Shown: positions 35,443-45,987, counted from the first letter of the stretch. The stretch is 64,000 bases of DNA from Marivirga sericea (GCF_900177665.1 NZ_FXAW01000001.1:496001-560000); one strand, 5' to 3'. Notes: generated from the letters alone by a model not told the origin. Made by a program: numbers and translations.

Positions 35443-35634
35443 ATGGATAGATATTCAATTATAAAATTAATTAGCACGATTTCTTTTATTGGAATTGCAG
35501 TTACAGTGGTTTTAAGTGTTTTTTTTAAAGCAAATGTAAGTAGTACTATAAATAGTTTAATAACATTTTTATTAGTAGTTTTTTTGGTAACGGCAGGTGT
35601 CAGTGAATTATTAATCAGAAAAATAAAAAAATGA
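35443..35634 (+). CDS. Small two-helix membrane protein
   Basis: A 63-residue frame with two hydrophobic segments (about 7-28, KLISTISFIGIAVTVVLSVF, and 37-55, SLITFLLVVFLVTAGVSELL) and a Lys-rich end. No recognised family. It follows the RAYT right flank and may be an island cargo gene. Confidence 0.35.
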   Translation: MDRYSIIKLISTISFIGIAVTVVLSVFFKANVSSTINSLITFLLVVFLVTAGVSELLIRKIKK

Positions 35635-36322
35635 GGTCTTTTATTGGTAAAGTAGCATATCATTCTTGTTAAATTATTAGAATATTATTTGTTGTCATTT
35701 TATCTTTCCTAGCATTGTCACATGATTTTATTTTTTAAGAAGGTAATATTCCTGTACTAATAATTTATTTTGGTTAATCACTGGTATGTATATTGGATAT
35801 ATAATTGCATGTTATTCTTTTAAATTCCTTAACAGTAAAAGTATTAAGAATTATTTACCCCTAAATTGATTTTTAAAAGTCAAAAATCAGTTTAGAATTA
35901 TACTATATGAAAATACTTCGCCAAGGAGTTTACACTTTTCTTTAAGCTCGATTTAAATCTGTTGAAATAATTGAAGTTTTTCAATCGAAAAGAGTCCTTC
36001 CTTATGTGCTATAATTCTACCTATAGCAAAATTAATTTTACAATTGAAGTGGGGTTAAAACTGAAAAGCTAAGCGGGCAATAGGATCGGGCCAATAAGTA
36101 GTAAATAATTTATTTTTACGAAAGCTGTAGATTTAGGAGTAATGCATGTAGCGACACGGAAACACGGTAAATAACCCTCTTAAACCGATCAAAATAGCAT
36201 AGATCTATTCATCTGTAAAGGATGTTGATACATCTAAAATCATTCATGACAAATTTTCCTCTTTTATCAGAATTATGTAATTAAAACTAAAAATAGGTAT
36301 TTTTTAGAATGATAGATTTACT
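35635..36322. other. Non-coding stretch with a possible gene remnant
   Basis: No supported gene. A frame without a start, around 35755-35868, encodes FWLITGMYIGYIIACYSFKF and a Lys-rich end, and may be the tail of a lost membrane protein. The rest shows nothing recognisable until the promoter of the next gene. Confidence 0.4.
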
Positions 36323-36330
36323 TATGTTTG
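36323..36330 (+). promoter_or_regulatory. -7 box for the Kelch/T9SS gene
   Basis: TATGTTTG matches TAnnTTTG exactly, 20 bases before the ATG at 36351. The -33 element is not clear. Confidence 0.45.
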
Positions 36331-36350
36331 CCGTTTGATATAAACATTTT

Positions 36351-39300
36351 ATGAAGACAACATTACTCTCGTTACTAATTGCAATTTTTACTTTTGTTAA
36401 TACTTTATCAGGCCAGGTTCAAGAATGGCAAGATGTAAGTCCATTTCCAGGTGCTGGCCGCGATGGTTCAGTCAGCTTTGTGATTGGAGAGACAGCTTAT
36501 GTTGGTCTGGGAGTTATATATGATACTTACAGTACTTATCAGAACGATTTTTATAAGTACGATGTCCAGAACGATGAATGGACTGCAATTGCTGATTTTC
36601 CTGGTGCAGCGAGAGCTAGTGCAGTAGCATTTGTAGCTAATGATAAAGCCTATGTAGGAACTGGATACGATGCGGATAATAGCTTTGCTGATTTTTATGA
36701 GTACGATCCTGCTACAAACAGTTGGAATCCTATTGCGAGTATTCCAGAAGCTAGAAGATCAGCATCTTCCTTCACGATTGATAATACAGGTTATGTTGGT
36801 TTAGGTAGTGGTAGCAGCAGTCAGTTAAGCGATTTTTATAAATATGATGCCATTTCAGATCAATGGACTCCCATAACTGGAGTTGGAGTTGGAATGGAGA
36901 GGGTAGGCGCCATAGGTTTTGCAGCTAATGGAAAAGGATACATATCTTCGGGTCAAAGATTTGACGGGGGAACATTCGTTTATCAAGATATTCTTTCTTA
37001 TGATCCCAATTCTGATACTTGGGTCGAAGAATTGGATTATAATATTAACCTAAGCAGCTTGATGTCTAACACAGCTTATGTGGATGAAGATGGTTTAGTA
37101 CATGTTTTAAAGTCAAGTTCAAGCAATTCGGAAGTGATTATTAATCTATCTGATTTTTCTGTCAGGAGTGAAGATTATTATTTCACAGACGATCGTGACG
37201 ACCCTATTGTTTTATATATCAATAATGAGGTGATAGCAGGTTTGGGTGCAACAGGGAATATCTTTGATCCTGTTTATCAAACATCATTTCAAAAGTTGGT
37301 CACTATAGAACCTCCTTTGCCACCTGTTTTAAATAGTGCAGCATATGAGTCCACTACTGCTGGAGAATCAATAAAGATTAAATGGACAAATAATGATACT
37401 GATCACGATGGAAATTTAATTTATGCAAAGAGCGAATACGATACCAAATTTCAATTAATTGATGAGGTGGAAGCAAACTTTACTGAATATAGTATTTCCA
37501 ATAATAAACTGTCTCCTAACAATCGGTATTTGGTCAAGGTTGTGGCACATAATGGACTTGCTGAAGCGCCCTCTAATCAATTAAGTTTTTATTCGATCTT
37601 TAGAAACGGGCGAATGAATACGCCTGACATTGTATCAATTACAGCTAATGACTCATTTCAAATGAAAGAAATGAAAATTATAAATCACGACTTGCCGGCA
37701 AGTGTTATACTAGAAAGAAGAATTAATGATTCTCCTTTTTCAGAAGTCGATACTCTGGGTGTAGCAGAAGGGTTTTCAAAGAGTACTACATTTAGTTTTT
37801 CTGATACTTATTTTGGCAATGCTAATACAGTAGATTATAGAATAAGATTGTTTGATGAATCGGGTGTAAGAAGCCCTTCTTTTGTTTCGGAGCATGTCAG
37901 CTTGGATTTAAGTGGACTATCACCTTCCATATATGATTTTAATGTTTCTGAAGTCAATGCTTCTGATCGATCTTTTGCTGTTAAATTCAATGCTGTCAGT
38001 TTTATAAACATTGATAATTTAATTGTGCAGCACAGAAATTTTGGCGATTCAGCTTTTATAAATGATACGATTGAAAACAATGATTTGCGAATATATTTAG
38101 AGGAAGAAATGGATTCTATTGAAGCGCGAGTAATTGGTTCTAATGAGTTTGGATCTGATACAACTGATTTGCTTCCGGTCTATACCACCTTGTTGGTTCC
38201 GTATGGTTTAGAGCAATCATATTCCTCAGTAAATACAATTGGATTCAGTTTTAATAATAGGGGTCGAGTACAAGATGGAGTACTTGTGGAACGTTCTATT
38301 AATGGTGGCAGTTTCGAATCATATGATTCCATAACGGCAACCAGTGAGGTTTACTATGATGAAAATGTGGAGGAAGGAAATAGCTATTCGTACAGATTAT
38401 TTAACTACAATAAAGATGTCACCTCCAAGAAGTCAAGTTCATTAACGCTTAAGGCTAGCAATATGGGGGTATGGAAGAAATTTAATGGGGATGGGTTGAA
38501 AACTGAAATAGACTCGTTAGTTAGATTCTCTATGAATTACAAGGTATTTGACGGCGGTAATATATATTTTCTAAGCACAGATTCTCAAAAATTATACAAA
38601 TACAATTTGGATGACTTAACCTTAACAAGTTTAGAGGATCTTCCAGATAATGAATATTTTAATATCCAGCCACCTGTAATTCATAATGGAAAAATATACA
38701 TTTTCATAAGACAAAATGCTAATTACGAAATTGTTGAAGATGTTCTTGTTTATGATATAGAAAATAACATCTGGACAACTGATTTTACACATCCCTTTAA
38801 AGGTTATGTAGTAAATTCTACTACAAGTATAGATGATAAGTTGTATTTAACGATGTCATCAACTGATTCAAAGCTAGCTATTGGAAGTTTTAATTCTTTC
38901 ACTAGTAAATGGAATAAAACCGACTATGAAACTAATAGTAGTACTGCTGATTTTGTTACGTACAAGGGCGATTCATTAATAATTTTTCATGGTTTTTATG
39001 ACGGAAGAACTGCTTATCATTTTGAAACTAAAGAAATTACCATCGATAAAGAGATTTATGGTTATAATTCAAATTCCTCTTTAAGGTTTGAATCAACTGC
39101 TATTACCACTTATAATAATGAATTAGTGCAATTCAAAGGTGATAATATTTATAGAATAGATGCCAATACAGCTCCCTTTTTGTTTAAAGGGGAATATTTT
39201 CCAGCAGCGCAGGATAAAAGAAATTCGAGTGATCCGACATATGCATTTACGTACAATAATAAATTATTTTATGGTCTTTCACGTATCTCGGTATCTAAAA

Positions 39301-40484
39301 GCATCGATGGTGAGTGGAATAGGTATATTTCATCGGATTTATTGTATTTTAGAGATAATACTGCACCTTTAGAACCTGCAAATCTCAAGGTGGATAGTCT
39401 AGGTATTACAGATGCCAAAATATCATGGATTGACTCTCCTAATGATGATGGATATTATTTAGAGTTTTCTTCCTATGACAGTATTTATGTTACTGATACA
39501 TTATCTAAAGATCAGATTCAGTATGAAGTGACTGGTTTGGATCCAGATAGAAATTGGAGTGTGAAATTAAAGGCAATTAGGGATGGTATTGAAGGAAATC
39601 CAGTGCTATTGTCGTTCAAGACGAAAAGAGGTCGTCCATATCGTCCTAAAAACTTTGAATCTGAAGCCGTTTCATCATCTGAAATTTTATATACATGGGA
39701 TCCTATTGACACTACTGAAATACCAGTAGATTCATTAGTGTTCATAGATTATAATGCTGACAAATATGTATTAAATATTTCTGATACCTCATTTTTATAT
39801 ACTGGTTTAGAAGAAAATTCAACACCATCTGTTGATTTATATGTTAAAAATATCTATGGTTCAGAAAGTGCATGGTGGAGTAATAGAGCAAGAACCTTTT
39901 TGAATAGCCCTTTTATTAAGAATGTGGAGATTCATCAAACGGAAGAGTATTATGACCTAATCTTTGAAGATAGATCGAGGTATGAAAACTATTATATGAT
40001 TTATAGAAAGTCTCCTTCCGACACTTCATTTGTGAAAATAGATTCGATAAGTACAGAGTACAATACCATTGCTGAAGAAGGCCTCAACTATGAAGACAAA
40101 AATGCAGATTTAAGTATTCAATATGAATATTATCTAGTCGCTGAATATCAGGGAGTTGATGAGTTTACTGATACCACTTATTACTATACATATGTATCCT
40201 TACCATCTGAGAATTATTCAACAGAAAATGCGGTTTTGTCTGTTAATCCATATCTAGATGCGAATATTTCTTTTTATCCAAACCCAACTGAGCATGAGTT
40301 CTTTATACAATTGGAAAGTGATGTAGTAATTAGGAGAATTGAAGTGCTCAATGTAAACGGAAGTTTGTTAAAAAGCTTTGAAGTAAATACTTCTTATACG
40401 ATTTCCGATTTAAATGATGGCTTATATTTTATAAAAATTTACACGGATCAAGGCGAAACCACTAAGAAACTAATTAGGCGATAA
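36351..40484 (+). CDS. Kelch-repeat and fibronectin III secreted protein with T9SS sorting domain
   Basis: A 1377-residue surface or secreted protein. Signal peptide MKTTLLSLLIAIFTFVNTLS, then Kelch-type blades at about 20-310 (YKYDVQNDEWTAIADFPGAA, YEYDPATNSWNPIASIPEAR, YKYDAISDQWTPI), FnIII-like beta domains at about 320-700, a second Kelch-like propeller at about 700-1010, FnIII-like domains again (APLEPANLKVDSLGITDAKI), and a C-terminal type A Por sorting domain starting FYPNPTEHEFFIQLESD and ending KKLIRR. Expected export is Sec followed by the type IX system. Probable role is adhesion or binding, not proven. It ends before a strong two-way terminator. Confidence 0.85.
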   Translation: MKTTLLSLLIAIFTFVNTLSGQVQEWQDVSPFPGAGRDGSVSFVIGETAYVGLGVIYDTYSTYQNDFYKYDVQNDEWTAIADFPGAARASAVAFVANDKAYVGTGYDADNSFADFYEYDPATNSWNPIASIPEARRSASSFTIDNTGYVGLGSGSSSQLSDFYKYDAISDQWTPITGVGVGMERVGAIGFAANGKGYISSGQRFDGGTFVYQDILSYDPNSDTWVEELDYNINLSSLMSNTAYVDEDGLVHVLKSSSSNSEVIINLSDFSVRSEDYYFTDDRDDPIVLYINNEVIAGLGATGNIFDPVYQTSFQKLVTIEPPLPPVLNSAAYESTTAGESIKIKWTNNDTDHDGNLIYAKSEYDTKFQLIDEVEANFTEYSISNNKLSPNNRYLVKVVAHNGLAEAPSNQLSFYSIFRNGRMNTPDIVSITANDSFQMKEMKIINHDLPASVILERRINDSPFSEVDTLGVAEGFSKSTTFSFSDTYFGNANTVDYRIRLFDESGVRSPSFVSEHVSLDLSGLSPSIYDFNVSEVNASDRSFAVKFNAVSFINIDNLIVQHRNFGDSAFINDTIENNDLRIYLEEEMDSIEARVIGSNEFGSDTTDLLPVYTTLLVPYGLEQSYSSVNTIGFSFNNRGRVQDGVLVERSINGGSFESYDSITATSEVYYDENVEEGNSYSYRLFNYNKDVTSKKSSSLTLKASNMGVWKKFNGDGLKTEIDSLVRFSMNYKVFDGGNIYFLSTDSQKLYKYNLDDLTLTSLEDLPDNEYFNIQPPVIHNGKIYIFIRQNANYEIVEDVLVYDIENNIWTTDFTHPFKGYVVNSTTSIDDKLYLTMSSTDSKLAIGSFNSFTSKWNKTDYETNSSTADFVTYKGDSLIIFHGFYDGRTAYHFETKEITIDKEIYGYNSNSSLRFESTAITTYNNELVQFKGDNIYRIDANTAPFLFKGEYFPAAQDKRNSSDPTYAFTYNNKLFYGLSRISVSKSIDGEWNRYISSDLLYFRDNTAPLEPANLKVDSLGITDAKISWIDSPNDDGYYLEFSSYDSIYVTDTLSKDQIQYEVTGLDPDRNWSVKLKAIRDGIEGNPVLLSFKTKRGRPYRPKNFESEAVSSSEILYTWDPIDTTEIPVDSLVFIDYNADKYVLNISDTSFLYTGLEENSTPSVDLYVKNIYGSESAWWSNRARTFLNSPFIKNVEIHQTEEYYDLIFEDRSRYENYYMIYRKSPSDTSFVKIDSISTEYNTIAEEGLNYEDKNADLSIQYEYYLVAEYQGVDEFTDTTYYYTYVSLPSENYSTENAVLSVNPYLDANISFYPNPTEHEFFIQLESDVVIRRIEVLNVNGSLLKSFEVNTSYTISDLNDGLYFIKIYTDQGETTKKLIRR

Positions 40485-40501
40485 TTGGAGCTGTGAAATT
40501 G

Positions 40502-40533
40502 AAAATGCCACTGATTTATTTCAGTGGCATTTT
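40502..40533. terminator. Bidirectional terminator between convergent genes
   Basis: 13-bp perfect stem (40502-40514 with 40521-40533), 6-base loop, with A-rich left and T-rich right flanks. It ends the Kelch gene (+) and the cyclophilin gene (-). Confidence 0.85.
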
Positions 40534-40555
40534 TTGATTACGATTTTTAAAATTC

Positions 40556-40993
40556 TTACTCTTCTGTAATCGTTACCTTCTCCATTACATCCCCCTGACG
40601 AATTTCATCAATAATGTCCAAACCTTCATATACTTTTCCGAAGGCCGTGTGCTTTCCATCTAAGTGCTGAGTATTTTGCCTACTGTGGCAGATAAAGAAT
40701 TGAGAACCGCCTGTGTTTTTTCCAGCATGTGCCATAGATAAAACACCCTTTTCGTGGTACTGCTTATCTCCATCAGTTTCGCAATCTATAGAATAGCCAG
40801 GGCCACCTGCTCCCGTGCCATCAGGACAGCCACCTTGCACTACGAAATCAGGTATAACTCTATGAAATGTTAAACCATCATAGAATCCGTCTTTCGCTAG
40901 TTTATGAAAATTCTTTACGGTATTAGGCGTTGCATCATCATAAAATTCAATTTTTAATGTGCCCTTTTTAGTTACTATTTCTGCTTTGCTCAT
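40556..40993 (-). CDS. Peptidyl-prolyl cis-trans isomerase, cyclophilin type
   Basis: A 145-residue single-domain cyclophilin with no signal peptide, so cytoplasmic. The fold signature is complete: [69 protein letters not shown] and [20 protein letters not shown]. The catalytic Arg in FHRVI and the FFI strand are present. It assists folding around proline. It sits alone on the minus strand, convergent with the Kelch gene. Confidence 0.95.
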   Translation of the reverse strand: MSKAEIVTKKGTLKIEFYDDATPNTVKNFHKLAKDGFYDGLTFHRVIPDFVVQGGCPDGTGAGGPGYSIDCETDGDKQYHEKGVLSMAHAGKNTGGSQFFICHSRQNTQHLDGKHTAFGKVYEGLDIIDEIRQGDVMEKVTITEE

Positions 40994-41045
40994 ATTTATA
41001 AAATGTTAATTGTAATGAAATTCGTTGAAGAAAGTAAAAGTTCAA

Positions 41046-41912
41046 TTAAATGCTATTTCTTTGCCAAACCAGCTGCTGAGTATCGGCCATTTCAGTAATG
41101 ATATTTGCGGCTTTTAGTGTGTAAACAACATTTTTTAGCATTTTATTGCTAACCCATCCATCAGTTGCCCACTCTGTAGCATGATACCATTTTGCAGCAT
41201 CTTCTTTTTTAATATTAAATCTTTCACTCACCATATCTACAGCCTCTTCGTTTTCCATAAACATGGCCGATGTACGCTGGATTTGTCTCAATACTCTTGA
41301 AATATCTTTTGGTCTTTCATTAATAATATCCTGGTGCGCTGCTAGTACAAAACAAGGCCATGGTGTTACGTATTCGCCAATTCTTTTCAGTTCGCCTCTT
41401 TCGACATAGGGTTTAGTGGTATACTTTTCCCAATAGAAAACATCGGTTTCTTGATTTTGAAGTGAATTTAGAGCAGTTTTTAGGTTATTGATTATATGAA
41501 ATTGAGATTCCTCAATCTTTTTGTCATTGTTTAAAGCATCTACTATAGGCATTAAGTGTGAGCCTGAACCGAATCTGCTTATAGCGAATCGTTTATCATA
41601 AATCTCTTTATGGTCTCTGATTGGATTTTCAGTTCCGCTATGAATTCCCCAAATTAAAGGACTTTTTACATATCCACTTATGATTTTAGCAGGAACTCCT
41701 TGTAAGATGCCACTCACGATTCCTTCCGTAAGAATAGCACAAATATCCACTTCATTATTGATGAGCGCTTCCCTCATTTCTCCTGTTCCGCCTTCAAAAG
41801 TTTTCCACTCCACTTTTAGGCCTTCATTTTCTATAGCACCTGATTCGATCGCTAAATGAATAGGGGTGTTATAATGCTCGGGTACTCCACCAATTCTTAT
41901 TGTTTTACTCAC
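41046..41912 (-). CDS. Substrate-binding-like protein (NMT1/ABC transporter fold), no signal peptide
   Basis: A protein of about 288 residues of the type 2 periplasmic-binding fold: SKTIRIGGVPEHYNTPIHLA, VEWKTFEGGTGEMREALINN, VDICAILTEGIVSGILQG and TPWPCFVLAAHQDIINERPK. The GTG at 41912 is preferred because conservation-like sequence begins there; an ATG at 42002 adds 30 non-conserved residues. Neither start gives a signal peptide or lipobox, and no ABC permease or ATPase gene is near, so it may be a cytoplasmic enzyme or ligand sensor rather than a transporter part (inference). Confidence 0.72.
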   Translation of the reverse strand: MSKTIRIGGVPEHYNTPIHLAIESGAIENEGLKVEWKTFEGGTGEMREALINNEVDICAILTEGIVSGILQGVPAKIISGYVKSPLIWGIHSGTENPIRDHKEIYDKRFAISRFGSGSHLMPIVDALNNDKKIEESQFHIINNLKTALNSLQNQETDVFYWEKYTTKPYVERGELKRIGEYVTPWPCFVLAAHQDIINERPKDISRVLRQIQRTSAMFMENEEAVDMVSERFNIKKEDAAKWYHATEWATDGWVSNKMLKNVVYTLKAANIITEMADTQQLVWQRNSI

Positions 41913-42064
41913 AACTTCATTCTTTTTTTGAGTGTACAAACATACAATCTTTCTGTTTTGAAATAATGGAAAATTGAAGCTTTTGTTCAAATTTCCATTC
42001 ATATTGACATTTATGTTACACTTTTTAATACGATTTTCCGTTCTTCGCAGGATAATTCATTCGC

Positions 42065-44380
42065 ATGCCAAAAAAGAAGAAAAGAAAAACTTTTAAAAGT
42101 AAGATCATTAAATATTTATCCCTGATTCTGGTAGCAGGAATATTACTGGTGATTCTATTTTTTTACGGTGTTAAGGCAGGCCTATTCGGAAAATTGCCGG
42201 ATGAAAAATTGTTGTCTAATATAAAAAATGCTCAAGCCTCCGAAATCCTGGATGAGAATGATGAAAATATTGGTTTTTTATATCGCAGCTATCGCTCAAG
42301 TGTAGAATATGAAGACTTACCTCAGCATTTGATAGATGCTTTGGTAGCTACGGAGGATGCTCGCTTTTTTGAACATTCTGGTATTGATTATAGAAGTGTT
42401 TTTAGAGTTTTAGTTAAAACGATTATTTTGCAGGACCGATCAGCTGGGGGAGGTAGTACACTATCGCAGCAGCTTGTAAAGAATTTATTTCCGCGAGAGT
42501 ATGATCACAAATTCGAGATCTTAATTATAAAAATAAAAGAGTCCATTGTTGCACAAAGGTTGGAGGAGATTTATTCGAAGGAAGAGTTACTCGCCTTATA
42601 CTTGAATACAGTTAGTTTTCCTGATAATACTTTTGGAATAGAAGCGGCCTCTCAAACTTTTTTTAATAAGCATGTGAGCAAATTGTCGATAGATGAAGCT
42701 GCTGTTTTAGTAGGAAGTCTGAAGGCAACTTATACTTACAATCCCAGAATATTTCCTGAGAATAGTTTTCAAAGGAGAAATGTAGTGCTCTCTCAGATGC
42801 ATAAATATGATAAAATTGATCAAGAAACCTATGAAAACACTATTAAGAAGAAAATAGCGCTTGAGTATCAACCCATCAAGTCGGATAAGGGAATAGCTCC
42901 TTACTTTAGAGAGCAAGTTAGACAAGAATTAGTAAAGTGGGCTGAGAGATACGAGAAAGAAACGGGAGAATCGATCGATATTTACGGAGATGGTCTAAAA
43001 ATTCATACTACTCTCAATAAAAAAATGCAATTATATGCAGAATCCGCAATGAGGACCCATATGCAGGATTTGCAAAAGGCTTTTGAAGACAATTGGGGTA
43101 ATCTAGCTCCGTGGAAGAAAAAGGCTATTTATGGGGAGTATATCAAGAGATCTCATCATTTCCAAGCATTGAAAAAGCAAGGTAAAACGGCCGAAGAAAT
43201 ACAGATAATTCTAAATCAAAAGAAAGAAATGCAGGTGTTTGATTGGTCTGGGTCAGATGTGCAGACTATGAGCGTGATCGATAGTATTCAACATGCTTTA
43301 AAAACCTTACAAGCAGGATTCTTGGTTATGGAACCTGGATCTGGAGCTATCAAGGCATGGGTAGGAGGGATTGATTTTGAATACTTTAAATATGATCATG
43401 TTAAGCAAAGTAAGCGACAAGTAGGTTCGACTTTCAAACCTTTGGTTTATATGGCTGCTTTAGAACATGGAGTGGAACCATGTGATTATTTTCCGGCAAA
43501 AGCAGTTTCTTATGAAAATCTAGAAGGTTGGAAGCCGACTAATAGTGATGATGAAGATTATGATTACATAAATGTAAGCATGCAAGAGGCTTTAAGGAAA
43601 TCAATGAATACTGTTTCAGTAAAGATTTTGGAACAGACGGGGATTCCTTCTGTGATCGATTTGGCCAAAGCAATGGGTATCAAATCGCAAATACCCGAAG
43701 TGGCCTCTTTAGCGCTAGGAACTGCCGAACTTAGTATGCTGGAATTAGCAACGGCTTATTCGTCTTTTTTGAATAATGGGATAGCATCTGAGCCAATTAT
43801 TATAGAGAAAATTACAGATGGATCTGGCAAAGTTTTAGCTGATTTCAATGCTAACAATCAGTATGAAAAAGCTTTTTCATCATTAAACCAGGAACTAATG
43901 CTGGAGATGATGCAGGAAGTTGTGAATTCGGGAACGGCATCTCGCTTAAGATGGAAGTACAAACTGAAGAATGACATAGCTGGTAAGACAGGCACGACCC
44001 AAAATAATCGTGATGGCTGGTTTGTGGGCTTGCTACCTAATTTGGTAACACTTAGCTGGACTGGTTCTGATAACGGAAGTATTGGCTTTAGAAGTACATC
44101 TATTGGACAAGGAGCTAATTCAGCCTTGCCAATATTTGGGCTTTGGATGCAGAAAGTGAATGCAGATGCGAGCTTGAATAGTTATAGCCGAAGCCAATTT
44201 AGTCCATTAACTGAGAAAGCCTCAAAATTATTAGACTGCCCACCAATTAAAGAAGATGGATTCTTCAAAAAATTATTCACTAATCCTGATAAAGAGAAAA
44301 GCAAGAATTTTGATGAAGACGGAAAAGAGAAAAAAGGACTTTTTAATAAAATCAAGAAATTATTTAAAAAGGACGATTAA
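42065..44380 (+). CDS. Penicillin-binding protein 1A, bifunctional transglycosylase/transpeptidase
   Basis: Builds and cross-links peptidoglycan at the outer face of the inner membrane. The 771-residue protein has a membrane anchor (about 15-37), a GT51 domain with EDARFFEHSGIDYRS and GGGSTLSQQLVKNL, and a penicillin-binding transpeptidase domain with Ser455 in GSTFKP, SMN of KSMNTVS, and KTG at 641-643 (AGKTGTTQ). The tail is Lys-rich (KKGLFNKIKKLFKKDD), a feature of class A PBPs in Bacteroidota. It is divergent from the substrate-binding-like gene. Confidence 0.93.
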   Translation: MPKKKKRKTFKSKIIKYLSLILVAGILLVILFFYGVKAGLFGKLPDEKLLSNIKNAQASEILDENDENIGFLYRSYRSSVEYEDLPQHLIDALVATEDARFFEHSGIDYRSVFRVLVKTIILQDRSAGGGSTLSQQLVKNLFPREYDHKFEILIIKIKESIVAQRLEEIYSKEELLALYLNTVSFPDNTFGIEAASQTFFNKHVSKLSIDEAAVLVGSLKATYTYNPRIFPENSFQRRNVVLSQMHKYDKIDQETYENTIKKKIALEYQPIKSDKGIAPYFREQVRQELVKWAERYEKETGESIDIYGDGLKIHTTLNKKMQLYAESAMRTHMQDLQKAFEDNWGNLAPWKKKAIYGEYIKRSHHFQALKKQGKTAEEIQIILNQKKEMQVFDWSGSDVQTMSVIDSIQHALKTLQAGFLVMEPGSGAIKAWVGGIDFEYFKYDHVKQSKRQVGSTFKPLVYMAALEHGVEPCDYFPAKAVSYENLEGWKPTNSDDEDYDYINVSMQEALRKSMNTVSVKILEQTGIPSVIDLAKAMGIKSQIPEVASLALGTAELSMLELATAYSSFLNNGIASEPIIIEKITDGSGKVLADFNANNQYEKAFSSLNQELMLEMMQEVVNSGTASRLRWKYKLKNDIAGKTGTTQNNRDGWFVGLLPNLVTLSWTGSDNGSIGFRSTSIGQGANSALPIFGLWMQKVNADASLNSYSRSQFSPLTEKASKLLDCPPIKEDGFFKKLFTNPDKEKSKNFDEDGKEKKGLFNKIKKLFKKDD

Positions 44381-44407
44381 TAGCTTATTTCTATTTGTAA
44401 TCTAACC

Positions 44408-44415
44408 TAACTTTG
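44408..44415 (+). promoter_or_regulatory. Possible -7 box upstream of the ATP-grasp gene
   Basis: TAACTTTG matches TAnnTTTG but lies 209 bases before the ATG, so it would give a long leader. No -33 match was found. Weak support. Confidence 0.3.
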
Positions 44416-44623
44416 ACCTAAAAAACGAAGTTTTTAATTATTAAATGCTGCTTTGTGAACTGTGAACACCCAAAAGGAGGATTTGCTGAAGCTGCTATTA
44501 AGTAGAATATGCCTATTTTTTCATCCTATTCATATTTGTAGATAACATAGTACTATATCGCACTAGGTATTTTTATAGTTTATATAAGGTAATTACTAAA
44601 ATTTAAACTAAACTATAATAACT

Positions 44624-45844
44624 ATGGCTAAATGCTTTGCACTAATGGGTTGGAGTTTACCCGTAATTGAAAGTATGCAAAAACTCAATAAACCTTATGT
44701 GGTTGTATCATTTCCAGATTTCGAAAATTATGCTAAAGAGCATGATATTCCCTTCGTTTCTTATCAATTTGATGAATGGAGTGATACGTCCAATTCAATA
44801 GATTTGCATGAGAAATTAAAGCCTTTTGACGTAGATGTAGCTGTTCCATTATTTGAGGAAACAGTTGAATGGGCTGGTGCTTTAAATTCTATTTATAGAG
44901 ATGATCCTCGAGTTTTGAACCGCGCTTTCTTATTTAGAAATAAAGCGATGATGAAGCGGAAAGCATTAATTGGAGGTCTTAGAGTTGGCCTTTTTGAAGA
45001 AGTTTACAATAAGGAAGGCGTTAAAGCCTTTATGAAAAGATTAAATCAAGCTAATCTTCAAATAGAAAATGAAGAAGATAGTTGGGTACATGTTAAACCC
45101 TTTGCTTCAGCAGGAACAGTGGGACACAGATTATTACGTTCCATGAGTGATGTTGATGAAAAATGTCAAGAAGAAGATTTCCCTTGTTTAGCAGAAAGTC
45201 ACTTGCCTGGAAAAGAGTTTTCTTGCGAAGCCTACATTCACAAAGGAAAAATCAGGTTTTTAAACATCACCGAGTATGTGAAATTAGGATATTCTAATTT
45301 TATACCTGAAGGTAACCACCTACACACGAAGCGCGATAGAATCATGAAGGAGATGCAGAAGTTGGTTGATTTATTCGGTATAGAGTATGGAATGATTCAT
45401 CCAGAGTGGTTCTTGACCGAAGATGATACCTTGAGTTTTGGTGAGGTAGCTTGTCGTATTCCAGGCGGCCACATATTGGAACTTGCAGGGAAGGCGTACG
45501 ATTTTGACGCTCTAGGGGCATTTGTTTTATGCCATGATCCTAACATTACAGAAGAGGAATTAGATGAAATATTACCTCCTTTGGATGCAAGGCCTAAAAA
45601 CTTCTATGGAAACGTAATGATCTATCCTCATAAAAAGCAGATTTCTAAATTAGAAATACCTGACGAGTTGAAAGAGGAGCCTTATTTCTTAGATCACAAT
45701 TTGGTACCACCAATGAGCGGTCAAAAAATAAGTGATAGAGATGGTTTCGGTAACCATTTTGGTACAGTGAACTTTAAGGGAGAAGATCCCGATAGAATGG
45801 AGGAATTATTATTGCATTATGAGAATGTAGATTTCTACCATTAA
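44624..45844 (+). CDS. ATP-grasp family ligase-like protein
   Basis: A 406-residue ATP-grasp enzyme, expected to couple ATP hydrolysis to formation of an acyl-phosphate and then an amide or thioester. N-terminal domain up to about 110 (FALMGWSLPVIESMQKL, VAVPLFEETVEWAGALN), ATP-binding lysine in WVHVKPFASAGTVGHRLL, the grasp loop ESHLPGKEFSCEAYI, and the metal-binding end GEVACRIPGGHILELAG (E-x-x-x-R-x-PGG). The pattern is that of amino-acid or peptide ligases of the carbamoyl-phosphate-synthase-like class; the substrate is unknown. A terminator follows, but the genes next to it (papain-like protein, alanine racemase) suggest an amino-acid related role. Confidence 0.78.
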   Translation: MAKCFALMGWSLPVIESMQKLNKPYVVVSFPDFENYAKEHDIPFVSYQFDEWSDTSNSIDLHEKLKPFDVDVAVPLFEETVEWAGALNSIYRDDPRVLNRAFLFRNKAMMKRKALIGGLRVGLFEEVYNKEGVKAFMKRLNQANLQIENEEDSWVHVKPFASAGTVGHRLLRSMSDVDEKCQEEDFPCLAESHLPGKEFSCEAYIHKGKIRFLNITEYVKLGYSNFIPEGNHLHTKRDRIMKEMQKLVDLFGIEYGMIHPEWFLTEDDTLSFGEVACRIPGGHILELAGKAYDFDALGAFVLCHDPNITEEELDEILPPLDARPKNFYGNVMIYPHKKQISKLEIPDELKEEPYFLDHNLVPPMSGQKISDRDGFGNHFGTVNFKGEDPDRMEELLLHYENVDFYH

Positions 45845-45872
45845 AAATTATTATAGCATGTAGAATACAAAT

Positions 45873-45895
45873 GGCGCAAGCGTTAAGCTTGTGCC
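45873..45895 (+). terminator. Terminator after the ATP-grasp gene
   Basis: ggcgcaagc/gcttgtgcc, 9 pairs with one G-U, 5-base loop, then ttttgttg. It separates the ATP-grasp gene from the next unit. Confidence 0.6.
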
Positions 45896-45979
45896 TTTTG
45901 TTGTTCAGTACTTTTTTAAAATTTCATTATTTGTAACGTGATAATGGAAGCGAAAGAGCATTAACGTTTGCCAGATTTT

Positions 45980-45987
45980 TAACTTTG
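45980..45987 (+). promoter_or_regulatory. -7 box for the papain-like/alr operon
   Basis: TAACTTTG matches TAnnTTTG, 30 bases before the ATG at 46017. With the terminator at 45873 it marks a new transcription unit. Confidence 0.45.

Noticed and set aside
35439-35663. Minus-strand frame opposite the two-helix protein
   Set aside because: It mirrors the hydrophobic plus-strand frame; the plus-strand version has the clearer helix-charge layout.
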